Shown: in pieces, positions 1 to 7,227 of the stretch | Layout: each line of letters begins with the position of its first letter | Position numbering within the stretch: position 1 is the stretch's first letter | Source: a virus | IMG/VR virus record: IMGVR_UViG_3300032069_000866 | Coordinates: 1 to 34,638 of that record | Reading direction: 5' to 3' (one strand) | Length of the DNA: 34,638 nt | The notes under the pieces: generated by a model | Told to the model about the DNA's origin: nothing | What the model saw: the letters and a program-made list of their open reading frames with translations, nothing else | Database searches by the model: none | Translations under genes and position numbers: made by a program

Positions 1-618
1 ATGGCGGGCTGTCGGGCGATCACTCTCGGGGAGTTCGGCGAGATACTGTCGGCATGCGGGGAATACCTGCGCCCTCTGGTGGCGCGCCGCTCCGCGGCGA
101 TCTTCGTCGTGATGTACTACACGGGCATCCGCATCAGCGAGTGCGTCAGCCTGTCGGTCGGGGATGTTAGCAGCGGCGGCGAGGCGGGCGATTGGCTCTG
201 CGTCCGGAGATGCCACGTCAAGGGCAAGACCCATGGGCGCGAGGTCCCGCTGCATCCGATCGCGCAGCAGGAGATCCACGGGTGGCTCGATTTCGCGGGC
301 CTGCGGGAGGCGCCCCGCGACGATTGGCTCTTTCCCGGTGTCAGCCGCGGCGCGAACCGGCGCTTCAACTTCGCGGTGCACGTCACGGACGTCAGCGTGC
401 GGTACACTCTCACCGGTCTGGCGCAGAGACTGCACCTGGGAGGCAGAGTGAGCACCCACAGCTTCAGGCACAGCTTCGCCGAGCGCTTCTTCCAGGAGAG
501 CGGCGAGAGGCTGCTGCTCACCATGGCCGCGTTGGACCACTCTGACATCAAGAGCACTCTCGCCTACCTGCGGCTGTCGCAGCGCGGCGTCAGGGACGTA
601 ATCATGCGGTTCGTGTGA
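1..618 (+). CDS. Tyrosine recombinase (phage integrase), catalytic domain only
   Basis: Site-specific recombinase that would cut and join DNA through a covalent 3'-phosphotyrosine, most likely for phage integration and excision. The 205 residues are nearly all catalytic domain. Visible residues are Arg44 in TGIRISE, Lys74 or Lys76 in the beta-hairpin, HxxR at His153 and Arg156 (THSFRHSF), His180 in ALDHS, and the nucleophile Tyr189 in TLAYLRL. The full R-K-H-R-H-Y set is present, so it should be active. There is no N-terminal SAM-like core-binding domain, so it is either a short FimB/FimE-sized recombinase or truncated by the window edge, since the ATG is base 1. It lies on the plus strand opposite the late genes and is followed at once by the membrane-protein gene. 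The family is clear; the role as this phage's integrase is inferred from position. Confidence 0.9.
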   Translation: MAGCRAITLGEFGEILSACGEYLRPLVARRSAAIFVVMYYTGIRISECVSLSVGDVSSGGEAGDWLCVRRCHVKGKTHGREVPLHPIAQQEIHGWLDFAGLREAPRDDWLFPGVSRGANRRFNFAVHVTDVSVRYTLTGLAQRLHLGGRVSTHSFRHSFAERFFQESGERLLLTMAALDHSDIKSTLAYLRLSQRGVRDVIMRFV

Positions 619-629
619 AGGAGGAGATC

Positions 630-1214
630 ATGAACAACCAGTCACCACCGATCAGCGCAAGCGCTGGATGTTGGACAGCGCTTATCATCTTTGGCCTGGT
701 GTTCCTCATCTTTTGGGGGATATCTGCTCCCTTTCGGGCTTGTGCACGGTTCAATGCTGAAGTGGCACGCATTCCGGTAAGGGCGCCAACTGCGGCTGAG
801 ATAGCCGCGAACCCGCCAGCATTATCCTTATCCAGAGCGCCCTCGCAGGCGGGGGGGCGGGTCGGCACAATCATGACCGTCGACTCCGATAGAGACGAAT
901 ACATTTACGGCTTCCTGAACATCATGGATGCATGGGCCAGCTATGGATGTGACGGGCGCGGCGGAGGAGTTTCGGCGGAAGAGACAAGGCTCTGGACGCA
1001 ACGTCAGCTCGCCGGTGAGGAGCAATGCTATTTTGTTCCTAAGGGCACACGCGTGAAGATCGTAATGGACGAAGTACCTGCGAGGCCGTCTCTTTGCCTC
1101 GTCGAGGTGCTCGAAGGACAGAAGATCACGAAGCTCGGCCGCGGCTGGGACGAGGAATCCAAGCCCATTTACGGCGGCAAGACGTTGTTCCTTCCTCGAT
1201 GCGATCTCTCTTAG
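630..1214 (+). CDS. Predicted single-pass membrane protein, function unknown
   Basis: A 194-residue protein that I do not recognise. A hydrophobic helix at residues about 14-35 (CWTALIIFGLVFLIFWGI) should anchor it in the inner membrane, with the remainder on one side. The soluble part contains a Cys-poor alpha/beta-looking segment (VGTIMTVDSDRDEYIYGF) and ends in FLPRCDLS. I chose the ATG at 630 because AAGGAGGAG at 618-626 is a near-perfect ribosome binding site ending three bases upstream; a GTG at 615 overlapping the recombinase stop is the alternative. It is probably co-transcribed with the recombinase. Its base composition is less GC-rich than the phage body, which suggests a separate origin. 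It could be a lysogenic-conversion or superinfection-exclusion gene by position, but nothing in the sequence shows that. Confidence 0.7.
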   Translation: MNNQSPPISASAGCWTALIIFGLVFLIFWGISAPFRACARFNAEVARIPVRAPTAAEIAANPPALSLSRAPSQAGGRVGTIMTVDSDRDEYIYGFLNIMDAWASYGCDGRGGGVSAEETRLWTQRQLAGEEQCYFVPKGTRVKIVMDEVPARPSLCLVEVLEGQKITKLGRGWDEESKPIYGGKTLFLPRCDLS

Positions 1215-1303
1215 TCCCACCAGCCGCTGAGCCGTCCCCAGTGGTAGAGCAGCCCCAGGGCCGCCAGGCCCGCGCAGAAGGCTATAGTCCGCCAGTCTCT
1301 CAC
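1211..1303 (-). CDS. Possible 30-residue membrane peptide
   Basis: A short minus-strand frame starting at GTG 1303 and ending at TAA 1211 encodes MRDWRTIAFCAGLAALGLLY followed by HWGRLSGWWD. The middle is one hydrophobic helix with charged or aromatic ends. Almost every third codon position is G or C, as in the flanking real genes, and no other frame here looks coding. It would be the last gene of the late operon, beyond the repeat-rich tail protein, and its stop overlaps by four bases the end of the convergent plus-strand gene. The GGGAGGGAAGGGG tract upstream is rather far from the GTG to be an ideal ribosome binding site. Tiny one-helix proteins are common in lysis regions, but function here is unknown. 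Confidence 0.4.
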   Translation of the reverse strand: MRDWRTIAFCAGLAALGLLYHWGRLSGWWD

Positions 1304-1380
1304 GAGCCGGTATCATACCCCTTCCCTCCCGGTTTCGCCCCGCCAGCGCCCCAGCATGAAGCGAGGGCCGCGCGGGTGCT

Positions 1381-2733
1381 TCACCCTTCGATCCGGGCGA
1401 CCGCATCGTTCATCGGCGGGAGGACGACCCGCACTTCGTTGCGAGGCAGATGCAGGCTGGCAGGGTTCAAGGGAAGCATCGCGCGGGCATCGTTTTCGGC
1501 GATCGTCGCCGTGACGGACGTGACGGCCGTCGAAGGGACTCCGCCATACCTCAGAACGACGGAAAGGACGGTGAGGACATAGGTTGCCGTCGCCGCTACC
1601 AGCTTCCGTGCCGCCCTGAGAGTGACTGCATTGCAGGTAAGTGTGAACCTCGCCGTCGCCGCTACCAGCTTCCGTGCCGCCCTGAGAGTGACTGCATTGC
1701 AGGTAAGTGTGAACCTCGCCGCAGCCGCCGCCAGCCGCCGTGCCGCCCTAAGCGTGGCCGCGTTCGCCGTCAGCGCGAAGCTCGCCGTGCCCGCCACCAG
1801 CCTGCGCGCCGCCCTAAGCGTGGCCGCGTTCGCCGTCAGCACGAAGCTCGCCGTGGCGGCGGCCAGCCTGCGTGCCGCCCTAAGCGTTGCCGCGTTCGCC
1901 GTCAGCGCGAAGCTCGCCGTGCCCGCCACCAGCCTGCGCGCCGCGCGCAGCGTCACCGCGTTGGCGGTAAGGGCGAAGCTCGGCGTGCCCGCCACCAGCC
2001 TACGCGCCGCCCTAAGCGTGGCCGCGTTCGCCGTCAGCGCGAACACGGCGGCATCGGCAGTCAAGGTGTACGGCGAGCCGCCTAGCGTATACGTGATGTA
2101 CAGGTAGGGGTCGCTGGTGAGATTGGTGTAGTCGGCGAATATCGCCGTCATTGATGCGGTCTTGGTAGATGCCCATGTCGGTGCGACGTTGTCCAGGTCA
2201 CCGCTGAGCCGCGTCCCCAATTTGGTTATCCCCGTCTTGCTGATCGCCGCCAACCCCAGCGCGTTCAGAACCCAGGAATTGTAATTCGAGGTGCTGAGCG
2301 AGCCCAGTGCGATATCCGTGTCGGCCATGCGGGTAGCAGGTATGCCGTCAATATCCCATTGTTCTTGATGATCTCCAGACGCAATCGCGGTATTGCTTGC
2401 GGGGGTAGTAGAAACAATACCGACCGATTGACTGAACTGATTGCTTACCGAAGAGACTCTAATGTTGATCGCAGCAGCCAGGATTGTTGCCGCAGAGGTG
2501 AGCGTATGGGTATCGAATAGAAAGAACCCGCGTCCAAACCGTTGCCATTGGTCGGTAGTTGATGTTGATTGGAATTGCGCTGCATAACTGCTTGAAGTGT
2601 CAGAATCTCCGCTTACACTACCCGCCTTCGCTCGATGCACCGCCCAAGAATCCGCGCCAGTCGTGCGGGTATAACCATCAACGCTTGTGCTTTCAGGATG
2701 GGGATCGGGGTAGACGGTGAGGTAGCTAGGCAT
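1381..2733 (-). CDS. Tail-fibre or virion surface protein with jelly-roll-like N-terminus and 22-residue repeats
   Basis: A 450-residue protein in two parts. Residues about 1-220 look like a secreted-type beta-sandwich domain, with the FFLFDT, ISKTG and DPYLYITYT segments typical of phage and adhesin DNRLRE-like modules. Residues about 225-400 are seven tandem units of 22 residues of the form FALTANAATLRAARRLVAGT. Repeats of the FTLTGNAATL kind are known from tail-associated proteins of many tailed phages; function there is poorly defined. The C-terminal 50 residues are unique and proline-rich. The start at 2733 is chosen because GAGGAATAAGG precedes the ATG, which overlaps the previous stop. 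The first 220 codons are clearly less GC-rich than the repeats, suggesting a swapped N-terminal domain. Host-surface contact is inferred from position after the tail genes. Confidence 0.7.
   Translation of the reverse strand: MPSYLTVYPDPHPESTSVDGYTRTTGADSWAVHRAKAGSVSGDSDTSSSYAAQFQSTSTTDQWQRFGRGFFLFDTHTLTSAATILAAAINIRVSSVSNQFSQSVGIVSTTPASNTAIASGDHQEQWDIDGIPATRMADTDIALGSLSTSNYNSWVLNALGLAAISKTGITKLGTRLSGDLDNVAPTWASTKTASMTAIFADYTNLTSDPYLYITYTLGGSPYTLTADAAVFALTANAATLRAARRLVAGTPSFALTANAVTLRAARRLVAGTASFALTANAATLRAARRLAAATASFVLTANAATLRAARRLVAGTASFALTANAATLRAARRLAAAAARFTLTCNAVTLRAARKLVAATARFTLTCNAVTLRAARKLVAATATYVLTVLSVVLRYGGVPSTAVTSVTATIAENDARAMLPLNPASLHLPRNEVRVVLPPMNDAVARIEG
1586..2047 (-). repeat. 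66-bp tandem repeat array inside the tail-protein gene
   Basis: Seven consecutive 66-bp units, in frame, encode the 22-residue repeat of the surrounding gene. Units at 1586-1651 and 1652-1717 appear identical base for base, while the remaining units differ at scattered positions. The array therefore grows by recent duplication at its 3' coding end. Long antisense and alternate-frame open stretches here are by-products of the GC-rich repeat. Confidence 0.9.
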
Positions 2734-3067
2734 CCTTATTCCTCACCGGCGCGTATGCCGCCAGCCCCGTCAGCGCCTTGGCGTGATCCTCGCAGTGCTC
2801 CGCCAGCGCCTCCAGGTCAGGATGCGGCTGCCCCGCGATCTTCCCGAAGTCCTTGTCCGTCAGCAGCCAGGTCGTGTTGTCCTTGGCGGTCGGGTCGCGT
2901 TTACCCATGCTCGCCGTGATGTGCGAGGTGGGAACGAAGCGCGACTCCTGCTTGCCCGCCAGCCCCTCCAGGACGTAATCGCCCACGGCGTAGCGCACGG
3001 ACACCTGCTTGATGTAGCCGTCCTCGCCGGTGATGAACCAGCACACGTGGTAGGCGCAGAGAGCCAT
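2726..3067 (-). CDS. Hypothetical phage protein, 113 residues
   Basis: I do not recognise this family. The protein opens with MALCAYHVCWFITGEDGYIK, has beta-rich segments (VRYAVGDYVLEG) and a C-terminal helix rich in Glu, His and Ala (HPDLEALAEHCEDHAKALTG). No signal peptide or membrane helix is evident. It sits between the two fibre-region genes: the upstream stop is two bases before its ATG and the downstream ATG overlaps its stop, so it is part of the same late transcript. No good ribosome binding site precedes it, which suggests translational coupling. A small structural or fibre-associated protein is likely from context only. Confidence 0.65.
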   Translation of the reverse strand: MALCAYHVCWFITGEDGYIKQVSVRYAVGDYVLEGLAGKQESRFVPTSHITASMGKRDPTAKDNTTWLLTDKDFGKIAGQPHPDLEALAEHCEDHAKALTGLAAYAPVRNKDA

Positions 3068-3068
3068 G

Positions 3069-3497
3069 CTATGTGTCCGTCAGGATGCCGCCGGTCTGAT
3101 CGGAGTCAACGGTCAGAGTCTCGGTGTCCGCCAGCGTGATGCTCGATCCGTAATCCCACCAGCAGATCAGCGCGTCGGTAGCCGACGTGTCGTTGTACAG
3201 GATCGCGTAGCGGAACGGCCCGATGCCGCCGGCGGTGGCGGTGAATACCAGGTCGTTGGCGACCAGCTTGTACACCCCGGCGGTCTGGCTGCTGGCGGTG
3301 ACGACCAGCGCCGAGCCGCCGGTCGTATAGCCGTTTGCGGCTGCCGGCGGCGGGTGGAGCGTGACGGGCTCGAAGACCGTCTGCGACACCGTGGGCAGTG
3401 TGTTGGTGAGCGCGATCCTGAGCGTGTCGGAGCCGAGGTTGTGCTTGCCCTCGGCCATGTCCTCGACGAAGCAGTAGAACTTAGTCGGTGTCGCCAT
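3069..3497 (-). CDS. Conserved phage structural protein of the MATPTKFY type
   Basis: A 142-residue protein. The opening MATPTKFYCFVEDMAEGKHN, the central NGYTTGG and GVYKLVANDLVFTA segments, and GPFRYAILYNDT followed by LICWWDYGS, match a family I recognise from many prophages and tailed phages. It is usually annotated as hypothetical or tail-fibre-associated and appears all-beta. AAGGAG lies just upstream of the ATG at 3497. It is in the fibre region, between a baseplate-like protein and an unknown gene, and is probably a virion component. Family membership is recalled from sequence pattern; the biochemical role is not established. Confidence 0.7.
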   Translation of the reverse strand: MATPTKFYCFVEDMAEGKHNLGSDTLRIALTNTLPTVSQTVFEPVTLHPPPAAANGYTTGGSALVVTASSQTAGVYKLVANDLVFTATAGGIGPFRYAILYNDTSATDALICWWDYGSSITLADTETLTVDSDQTGGILTDT

Positions 3498-3510
3498 TCA
3501 GATCTCCTTG

Positions 3511-3852
3511 CTAGATTCGTTTGACGATCTTGAAACGCAGATGCGAGGCGCTCGGGAAGTCATAGCGGACGCCGCCGACGAATGCCTCGAAGCGCATCTC
3601 GGCCCAGTTGCCGAGCCCCGTCCACCAGTTGACGCGGGCCGGCACCGGTGTCACCGTCACGACGCCCGCTTGGCCGTCGGATACGTCGAAGACCCCCGCA
3701 TCCGCGATCGTGCTGAGGACGTCGTCAAGGCCGCTGCCGCAATGCCGGTAGAGCCGTACTTCCGTGGCAGTCCGGAGGTCGAAAGGCGCATCGTCGCGGG
3801 TGAGATAGAAAGGAATCGGCTCTTGACTCCCTTCGCGTAGGATGTATGACAT
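3511..3852 (-). CDS. BppU-like small beta-sandwich protein (putative baseplate/fibre adaptor)
   Basis: A 113-residue protein starting at ATG 3852, preceded by GAGGAGCAG; the open frame upstream is antisense to the endolysin and is not used. The pattern PIPFYLTRDDAPFDLRTATE, then a strand ending in VTVTPVPARVN, then GNWAEMRFEAFVGG and a terminal YDFPSASHLRFKIV strand, resembles the N-terminal immunoglobulin-like domain of phage baseplate upper proteins (BppU_N), which links receptor-binding proteins to the baseplate. Assignment is by strand pattern, so moderate. It lies twelve bases after the endolysin stop, in the fibre region. Confidence 0.55.
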   Translation of the reverse strand: MSYILREGSQEPIPFYLTRDDAPFDLRTATEVRLYRHCGSGLDDVLSTIADAGVFDVSDGQAGVVTVTPVPARVNWWTGLGNWAEMRFEAFVGGVRYDFPSASHLRFKIVKRI

Positions 3853-3863
3853 GGGGCTGCTCC

Positions 3864-4676
3864 TCAGGCGCGCCTCGGCGCCATGTCGACGAAGACCATC
3901 TGGCTCAGCGGATAGCTGCCGGGCCGCACCGCGTCGAGCTGCATGGGAATCCACTTGCGCGGGCGCACGTTGCCCTCCCAGACGAAGGCAGTCTCGCCAT
4001 CGATGTGATCGAGCAGTGTCGTATGCTGACAGCCGGTCTTGCCTCCGAGCCGTAGCGCCAGGTCGCCGCGGCAGGGCTGCGCCATGAGGGCGTGCACCCG
4101 CTTCCCGCCCGCGCTGAAGCTGAAGGCGCGGGAAGGATGGATCAAGCGGCGGTGCTCATCCGCGTCGCGCGCGATCATGCTGCTGCTGTTCTTGTTGCTC
4201 CAGCGGATGATCGCGCCGAGCCCTAGGCGCTTGCAAGCCTGTGCGATGCACCACGTGCCGAAGCCGGCGCACCACTGGGCGGCCTGCCCCTCCCAGCCGA
4301 CATACTTCTTCACCCAGGGGCCGCGGTTGTTGCCGCCGATCTCGCGGGCGCCCGAGTAGGCCTCGGCGCGCGCGTAGACCATCGTGACCTCGCCGAGGTC
4401 CTTGAAGCGGCGACAGCCGAGCCAGGCCCACGTCTCGGGGCCGCAGGCGCCGTCGGCCTCGATGCCGGCGAGGATCTGGAAGGAGCGGGTGAGCGCCTTG
4501 ACGAACGGGGTGTAGATGGCGGGGACGGGGATTCCCTCGGCCAGCCAATCCTTCTCGGCGACGCCTTGGGCAGCGAGCAGACGGCTGAGGAGGCGCACCG
4601 CCCAGCCGGTGCTGCCTTCCTGAAGCGCTGGCGGGGCCTTGGGCAGTGAGAGAAGTTGCGCGATGGGGTCATACAT
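3864..4676 (-). CDS. Endolysin: peptidoglycan-binding domain plus CHAP-type amidase/peptidase
   Basis: A 270-residue lysis enzyme. Residues about 15-88 form a PG_binding_1 domain (LQEGSTGWAVRLL, ADGACGPETW). Residues about 105-240 form a CHAP-like papain-fold domain with GNNRGPWVKKYVG, the nucleophile Cys136 in WCAGF, His218 in CQHTT, and the acidic/amide site in WEGN (Glu234, Asn236). It should cleave peptide or amide bonds of the host cell wall from the cytoplasm once a holin opens the membrane, as it has no signal peptide. I chose ATG 4676 because AAGGAG precedes it and it overlaps the upstream stop by eight bases; an open extension to 4745 is out of keeping in composition. The holin-like and hydrolase genes upstream complete a lysis-type cluster. 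Confidence 0.85.
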   Translation of the reverse strand: MYDPIAQLLSLPKAPPALQEGSTGWAVRLLSRLLAAQGVAEKDWLAEGIPVPAIYTPFVKALTRSFQILAGIEADGACGPETWAWLGCRRFKDLGEVTMVYARAEAYSGAREIGGNNRGPWVKKYVGWEGQAAQWCAGFGTWCIAQACKRLGLGAIIRWSNKNSSSMIARDADEHRRLIHPSRAFSFSAGGKRVHALMAQPCRGDLALRLGGKTGCQHTTLLDHIDGETAFVWEGNVRPRKWIPMQLDAVRPGSYPLSQMVFVDMAPRRA

Positions 4677-4875
4677 AGGGGGTCTCCTTCTGGTGCGTGG
4701 TGAACGTGCCGGCGGGAACCTCTGCCAGGCGCCGCACTGCTTCATCCAGTACCGCCTGCTTCAGCGTCTCGAACTCGGCTTCCAGGAGCAGGCTGAGGCC
4801 GGGGCGGACTTCGCGCGCCGCCGCTTTGACCTTCCGTTCGAGATGGTGCATGCTGAGCCGTTTCAAGAAGTTCAT
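4669..4875 (-). CDS. Small hypothetical protein in the lysis cluster, 68 residues
   Basis: A short, charged, largely helical protein (MNFLKRLSMHHLERKVKAAA, then LEAEFETLKQAVLDEAVRRL) of no family I recognise. A consensus AGGAGG lies about six bases before the ATG, so translation should be efficient. Its last codons contain the ribosome binding site of the endolysin, and the stop overlaps the endolysin start by eight bases, so the two are coupled. There is no membrane segment, so it is not a holin by itself. A regulatory or accessory role in lysis is a guess from position. Confidence 0.65.
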   Translation of the reverse strand: MNFLKRLSMHHLERKVKAAAREVRPGLSLLLEAEFETLKQAVLDEAVRRLAEVPAGTFTTHQKETPYV

Positions 4876-4886
4876 CTTGGAGCCTC

Positions 4887-5525
4887 CTAGCTCTCGATCT
4901 CCGTCGCGTTGTCCCAGTCCAGGATGCGGCGCAGGCTCGCCAGCCGGTCTGGGCTGAACTTCCAGGGTTGGAGCGGCCCTTCCGCGAGATGGTCCCCGGC
5001 CCAGACGCGCTGCGTCAGTGGCAGCGCTCCCACGAATTGCAGCATGCTCGTGGCGGCCTCGGAACAGAACATCCGCCCCGGATGCGCCCAGCCCGCCAGG
5101 TTCACGCTCGCCGGGAAGAGCAACCCGGCGTAGTCGTACTCGTCCAGGCGGTGAAGGTCGAGCCAGCGCTGCATATCCTCATCCCGCACCTTCACGCTCT
5201 CGTAGAGGGGCAGGTAGAGGAGGGCTTTCGGATAGGCGGCCGCGCGCTTGCTGAGCTGCTTCAGGCCGGGGCCGCGTTGACCGGCGGTCCAACCCGCGGC
5301 GAGCACCTCTCCCGTGCTGCGGTTGACCACCGCCATCTCGACGTGCACGAGTTCCCAACAGCCGTCGTCGCGGTTGTTGACGCGGCGCTCGCGCAACGCG
5401 ATGAGGAGATTGCCCGCCCAGCCGGCCAGCTCCGCCTTGCCGGCGCGCACATCGGCGAGCGTCACCCGCGGGAATAGGATCAGGTCGCCGGTACGGATGC
5501 GGGGACGGAGCAAGTCGTATTTCAT
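4887..5525 (-). CDS. Permuted papain-fold cysteine hydrolase, YiiX/NlpC-P60 superfamily
   Basis: A 212-residue protein with the order of motifs seen in circularly permuted NlpC/P60-like enzymes. GDLILF comes first (residues 13-18), then a histidine-bearing strand ELVHVEMAVV, then the cysteine-bearing helix MFCSEAATSML. His and Cys in this order are the expected catalytic pair of the YiiX/YaeF group, which act on amide or thioester bonds. No signal peptide is seen. It sits between the holin/spanin-like gene and the endolysin, so either a second lysis enzyme or a virion-borne hydrolase is plausible. The ribosome binding site is GGGAGTAG upstream of ATG 5525. The fold call is from motif order; the substrate is unknown. 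Confidence 0.6.
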   Translation of the reverse strand: MKYDLLRPRIRTGDLILFPRVTLADVRAGKAELAGWAGNLLIALRERRVNNRDDGCWELVHVEMAVVNRSTGEVLAAGWTAGQRGPGLKQLSKRAAAYPKALLYLPLYESVKVRDEDMQRWLDLHRLDEYDYAGLLFPASVNLAGWAHPGRMFCSEAATSMLQFVGALPLTQRVWAGDHLAEGPLQPWKFSPDRLASLRRILDWDNATEIES

Positions 5526-5531
5526 CGCGGT

Positions 5532-5876
5532 CTACTCCCTTCCCAGCCGCGCCATCGCCTGCGCCAACATCGTGGTCAGCGCGTCGACCCGGTCGTGGAT
5601 TGCCCGCTGGCCCGTCGAGATGCGCTCCGCGAGTTGCAGGAGTTGCCCGCGGAACATTTCGCGGTCAGCACTGCGTATCCGCTCGTCATGCTTGAGCCAC
5701 TCGGGGTAGGCTTTCAGGCCGAGCCAAGCGAGGATCGCGATTGCCACGCCCTGGCTCACCGCCCAGACTACCCAGGCCGGTGCGGCGGCAGGCTGCACGG
5801 CGCCGTCGGCACTCGCCGCACCAAAGGCCGAGCATCCTATCGCCAGTCCGAGCAGTCCGAGATTGACCAGTTTCAC
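5532..5876 (-). CDS. Holin- or spanin-like membrane protein with C-terminal coiled coil
   Basis: A 114-residue protein starting at GTG 5876 behind a strong AAGGAGGAG. The first about 24 residues look like a signal peptide or membrane helix (LVNLGLLGLAIGC, a weak lipobox ending at Cys15). A second hydrophobic helix follows at about residues 34-53 (WVVWAVSQGVAIAILAWLGL). The rest is charged and helical, with heptad-like spacing (REMFRGQLLQLAERI, HDRVDALTTMLAQAM). That layout suits a phage holin with cytoplasmic tail, or a spanin-type envelope protein. It lies directly upstream of the two cysteine hydrolases, which supports a lysis role. Family assignment is not certain. Confidence 0.55.
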   Translation of the reverse strand: MKLVNLGLLGLAIGCSAFGAASADGAVQPAAAPAWVVWAVSQGVAIAILAWLGLKAYPEWLKHDERIRSADREMFRGQLLQLAERISTGQRAIHDRVDALTTMLAQAMARLGRE

Positions 5877-5889
5877 GTCGCTCCTCCTT

Positions 5890-7227
5890 CTACTCCGGCC
5901 ACCATTCGGCAGTCATATATTCCACGTCGATCTCCAGGGCGCGGTTCGCGTCGGTGTGCAGCGCGCCGTAGCCCGCGATGGTCACGCGCAGAGGCCCGGT
6001 CCAGCCGCTGACATCCACGAGCAACGTCACGTCGCTCCAACTCGTGGAAGGCGTTATCGCCACGCCCGTGCTGAGCGGCGTGCCTGCGGAGTCATGCACC
6101 GCGAGTTCAATCGCGTCGAAGTACGCCGCGTTGTTTACCTTGAGACGGGCCGAAACGCGCACGGTGTGACAAGCCGTCGTGCCGCCGTCACCGGGGAACA
6201 GTCGCGTTACCGCGCCGGCGACCACGTAGGATTGATTGCACTTCCCCGCGACGTAGAGACTCGTCCACGTGAAGGCGCAGTAGGAATCCGTCATAATTCC
6301 GGCGTCGCCGGAGGCGGCTGGTGTGTTGAAGGCACAGGTTTGAGTTGCCGTGACCGGCACGGCGGTGCCGCCGGCACCAGGCATTTTGCCGTAAGCCCAG
6401 CATTGAATACATCCTGCCGTCGCGTTCGCGCCGCCCGCCATCTGAAAGACCTGCTTACCCTGCGCGCAGAGGTCATGCACGGTGCCGGTGTCGGACTTCA
6501 TGTACTCGCGGCTGCCAGCGACTGGCGCAGGTCCGACGAACGCCCGCGCCTTGTCCGTGGGCGGCGACGCGGGTGTGCTCGACTGCTCGGCCAGGTCGGC
6601 CCAGGTCCCCAGTGCCGTGCGGGTGAACTTGCCGCCGTAGGCCACATTGTCGTTGCTGGCGATCTCGCCAGACACCCCGTAGCAGACGCCGTTGGCGGCG
6701 GTGCCTTCCCCTTTCACGCCGACTTCGGTAGTGCCGCTGGCGCTCGTCTGTCCATGTATGGCGAACGCCTGATCGGTGACGATCTGCACTTGGTCGTTCG
6801 CCGTCGCTGGGCTGAGCACTGTGCCGACTCGTTGCCAATAGTTCACCAGCGCCCCGAGCGCCGCGCCGATGGCCGCGAGGATCGTCTCAAGAACATGGCT
6901 GGCGAAGTGCGCAGCGGTATCGCGCACCCCCACCAGGTCCGCGCCACTCGGCGTACCGACGGCAGCCAATTCCGTCTCGGTCGGATAGCGCCCGTCATGA
7001 TCGGCATTCGTGGCGCTGGGCATGTCCCTCAACTCGGTGTGCGCCGCTTCCTGGCAACTCGTGTCCTCGCCCGGGCCGTCTCCGGGCATCGGGCTGGCGC
7101 CGAAATACGCCGCTGAGACTTCCGGCGCGGGCTCCCTGAGCTTCGCGTCGATACGCTCGTCCACCATGTCATGCAGCCCGGCGGTGAGGTGCGAGAGCGC
7201 CTGCCGTCGTAGGAATGGGTTAGCCAT
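5890..7227 (-). CDS. Tail fibre-like structural protein
   Basis: A 445-residue protein. The N-terminal about 60 residues are helical and charged and may attach to the tail. A helix (HFASHVLETILAAIGAALGA) follows near residue 110. The remainder is Gly/Ser/Thr/Ala-rich and beta-like, with features of fibre domains such as VGVKGEGTAANGVCYGVSGE. Seven or more cysteines in the C-terminal half are unusual for a fibre and may form a local cluster. The last about 110 residues look like a carbohydrate-binding-module-type jelly roll (VRVSARLKVNNAAYFDAIEL, SWSDVTLLVDVSGWTG). The start overlaps the hub gene stop by eight bases. Receptor binding is inferred from context and composition. Confidence 0.6.
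   Translation of the reverse strand: MANPFLRRQALSHLTAGLHDMVDERIDAKLREPAPEVSAAYFGASPMPGDGPGEDTSCQEAAHTELRDMPSATNADHDGRYPTETELAAVGTPSGADLVGVRDTAAHFASHVLETILAAIGAALGALVNYWQRVGTVLSPATANDQVQIVTDQAFAIHGQTSASGTTEVGVKGEGTAANGVCYGVSGEIASNDNVAYGGKFTRTALGTWADLAEQSSTPASPPTDKARAFVGPAPVAGSREYMKSDTGTVHDLCAQGKQVFQMAGGANATAGCIQCWAYGKMPGAGGTAVPVTATQTCAFNTPAASGDAGIMTDSYCAFTWTSLYVAGKCNQSYVVAGAVTRLFPGDGGTTACHTVRVSARLKVNNAAYFDAIELAVHDSAGTPLSTGVAITPSTSWSDVTLLVDVSGWTGPLRVTIAGYGALHTDANRALEIDVEYMTAEWWPE

Noticed and set aside
828-1406. 192-residue minus-strand frame opposite the membrane-protein gene
   Set aside because: Overlaps a plus-strand gene with a far better ribosome binding site and transmembrane segment; its composition is shadow-like.
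1586-2047. Possible CRISPR array
   Set aside because: The 66-bp units are contiguous, in frame with a protein and have no unique spacers.
5863-7116. 417-residue plus-strand open frame
   Set aside because: Antisense shadow of the fibre-like gene, with Arg/Gly-rich sequence and no matching operon context.
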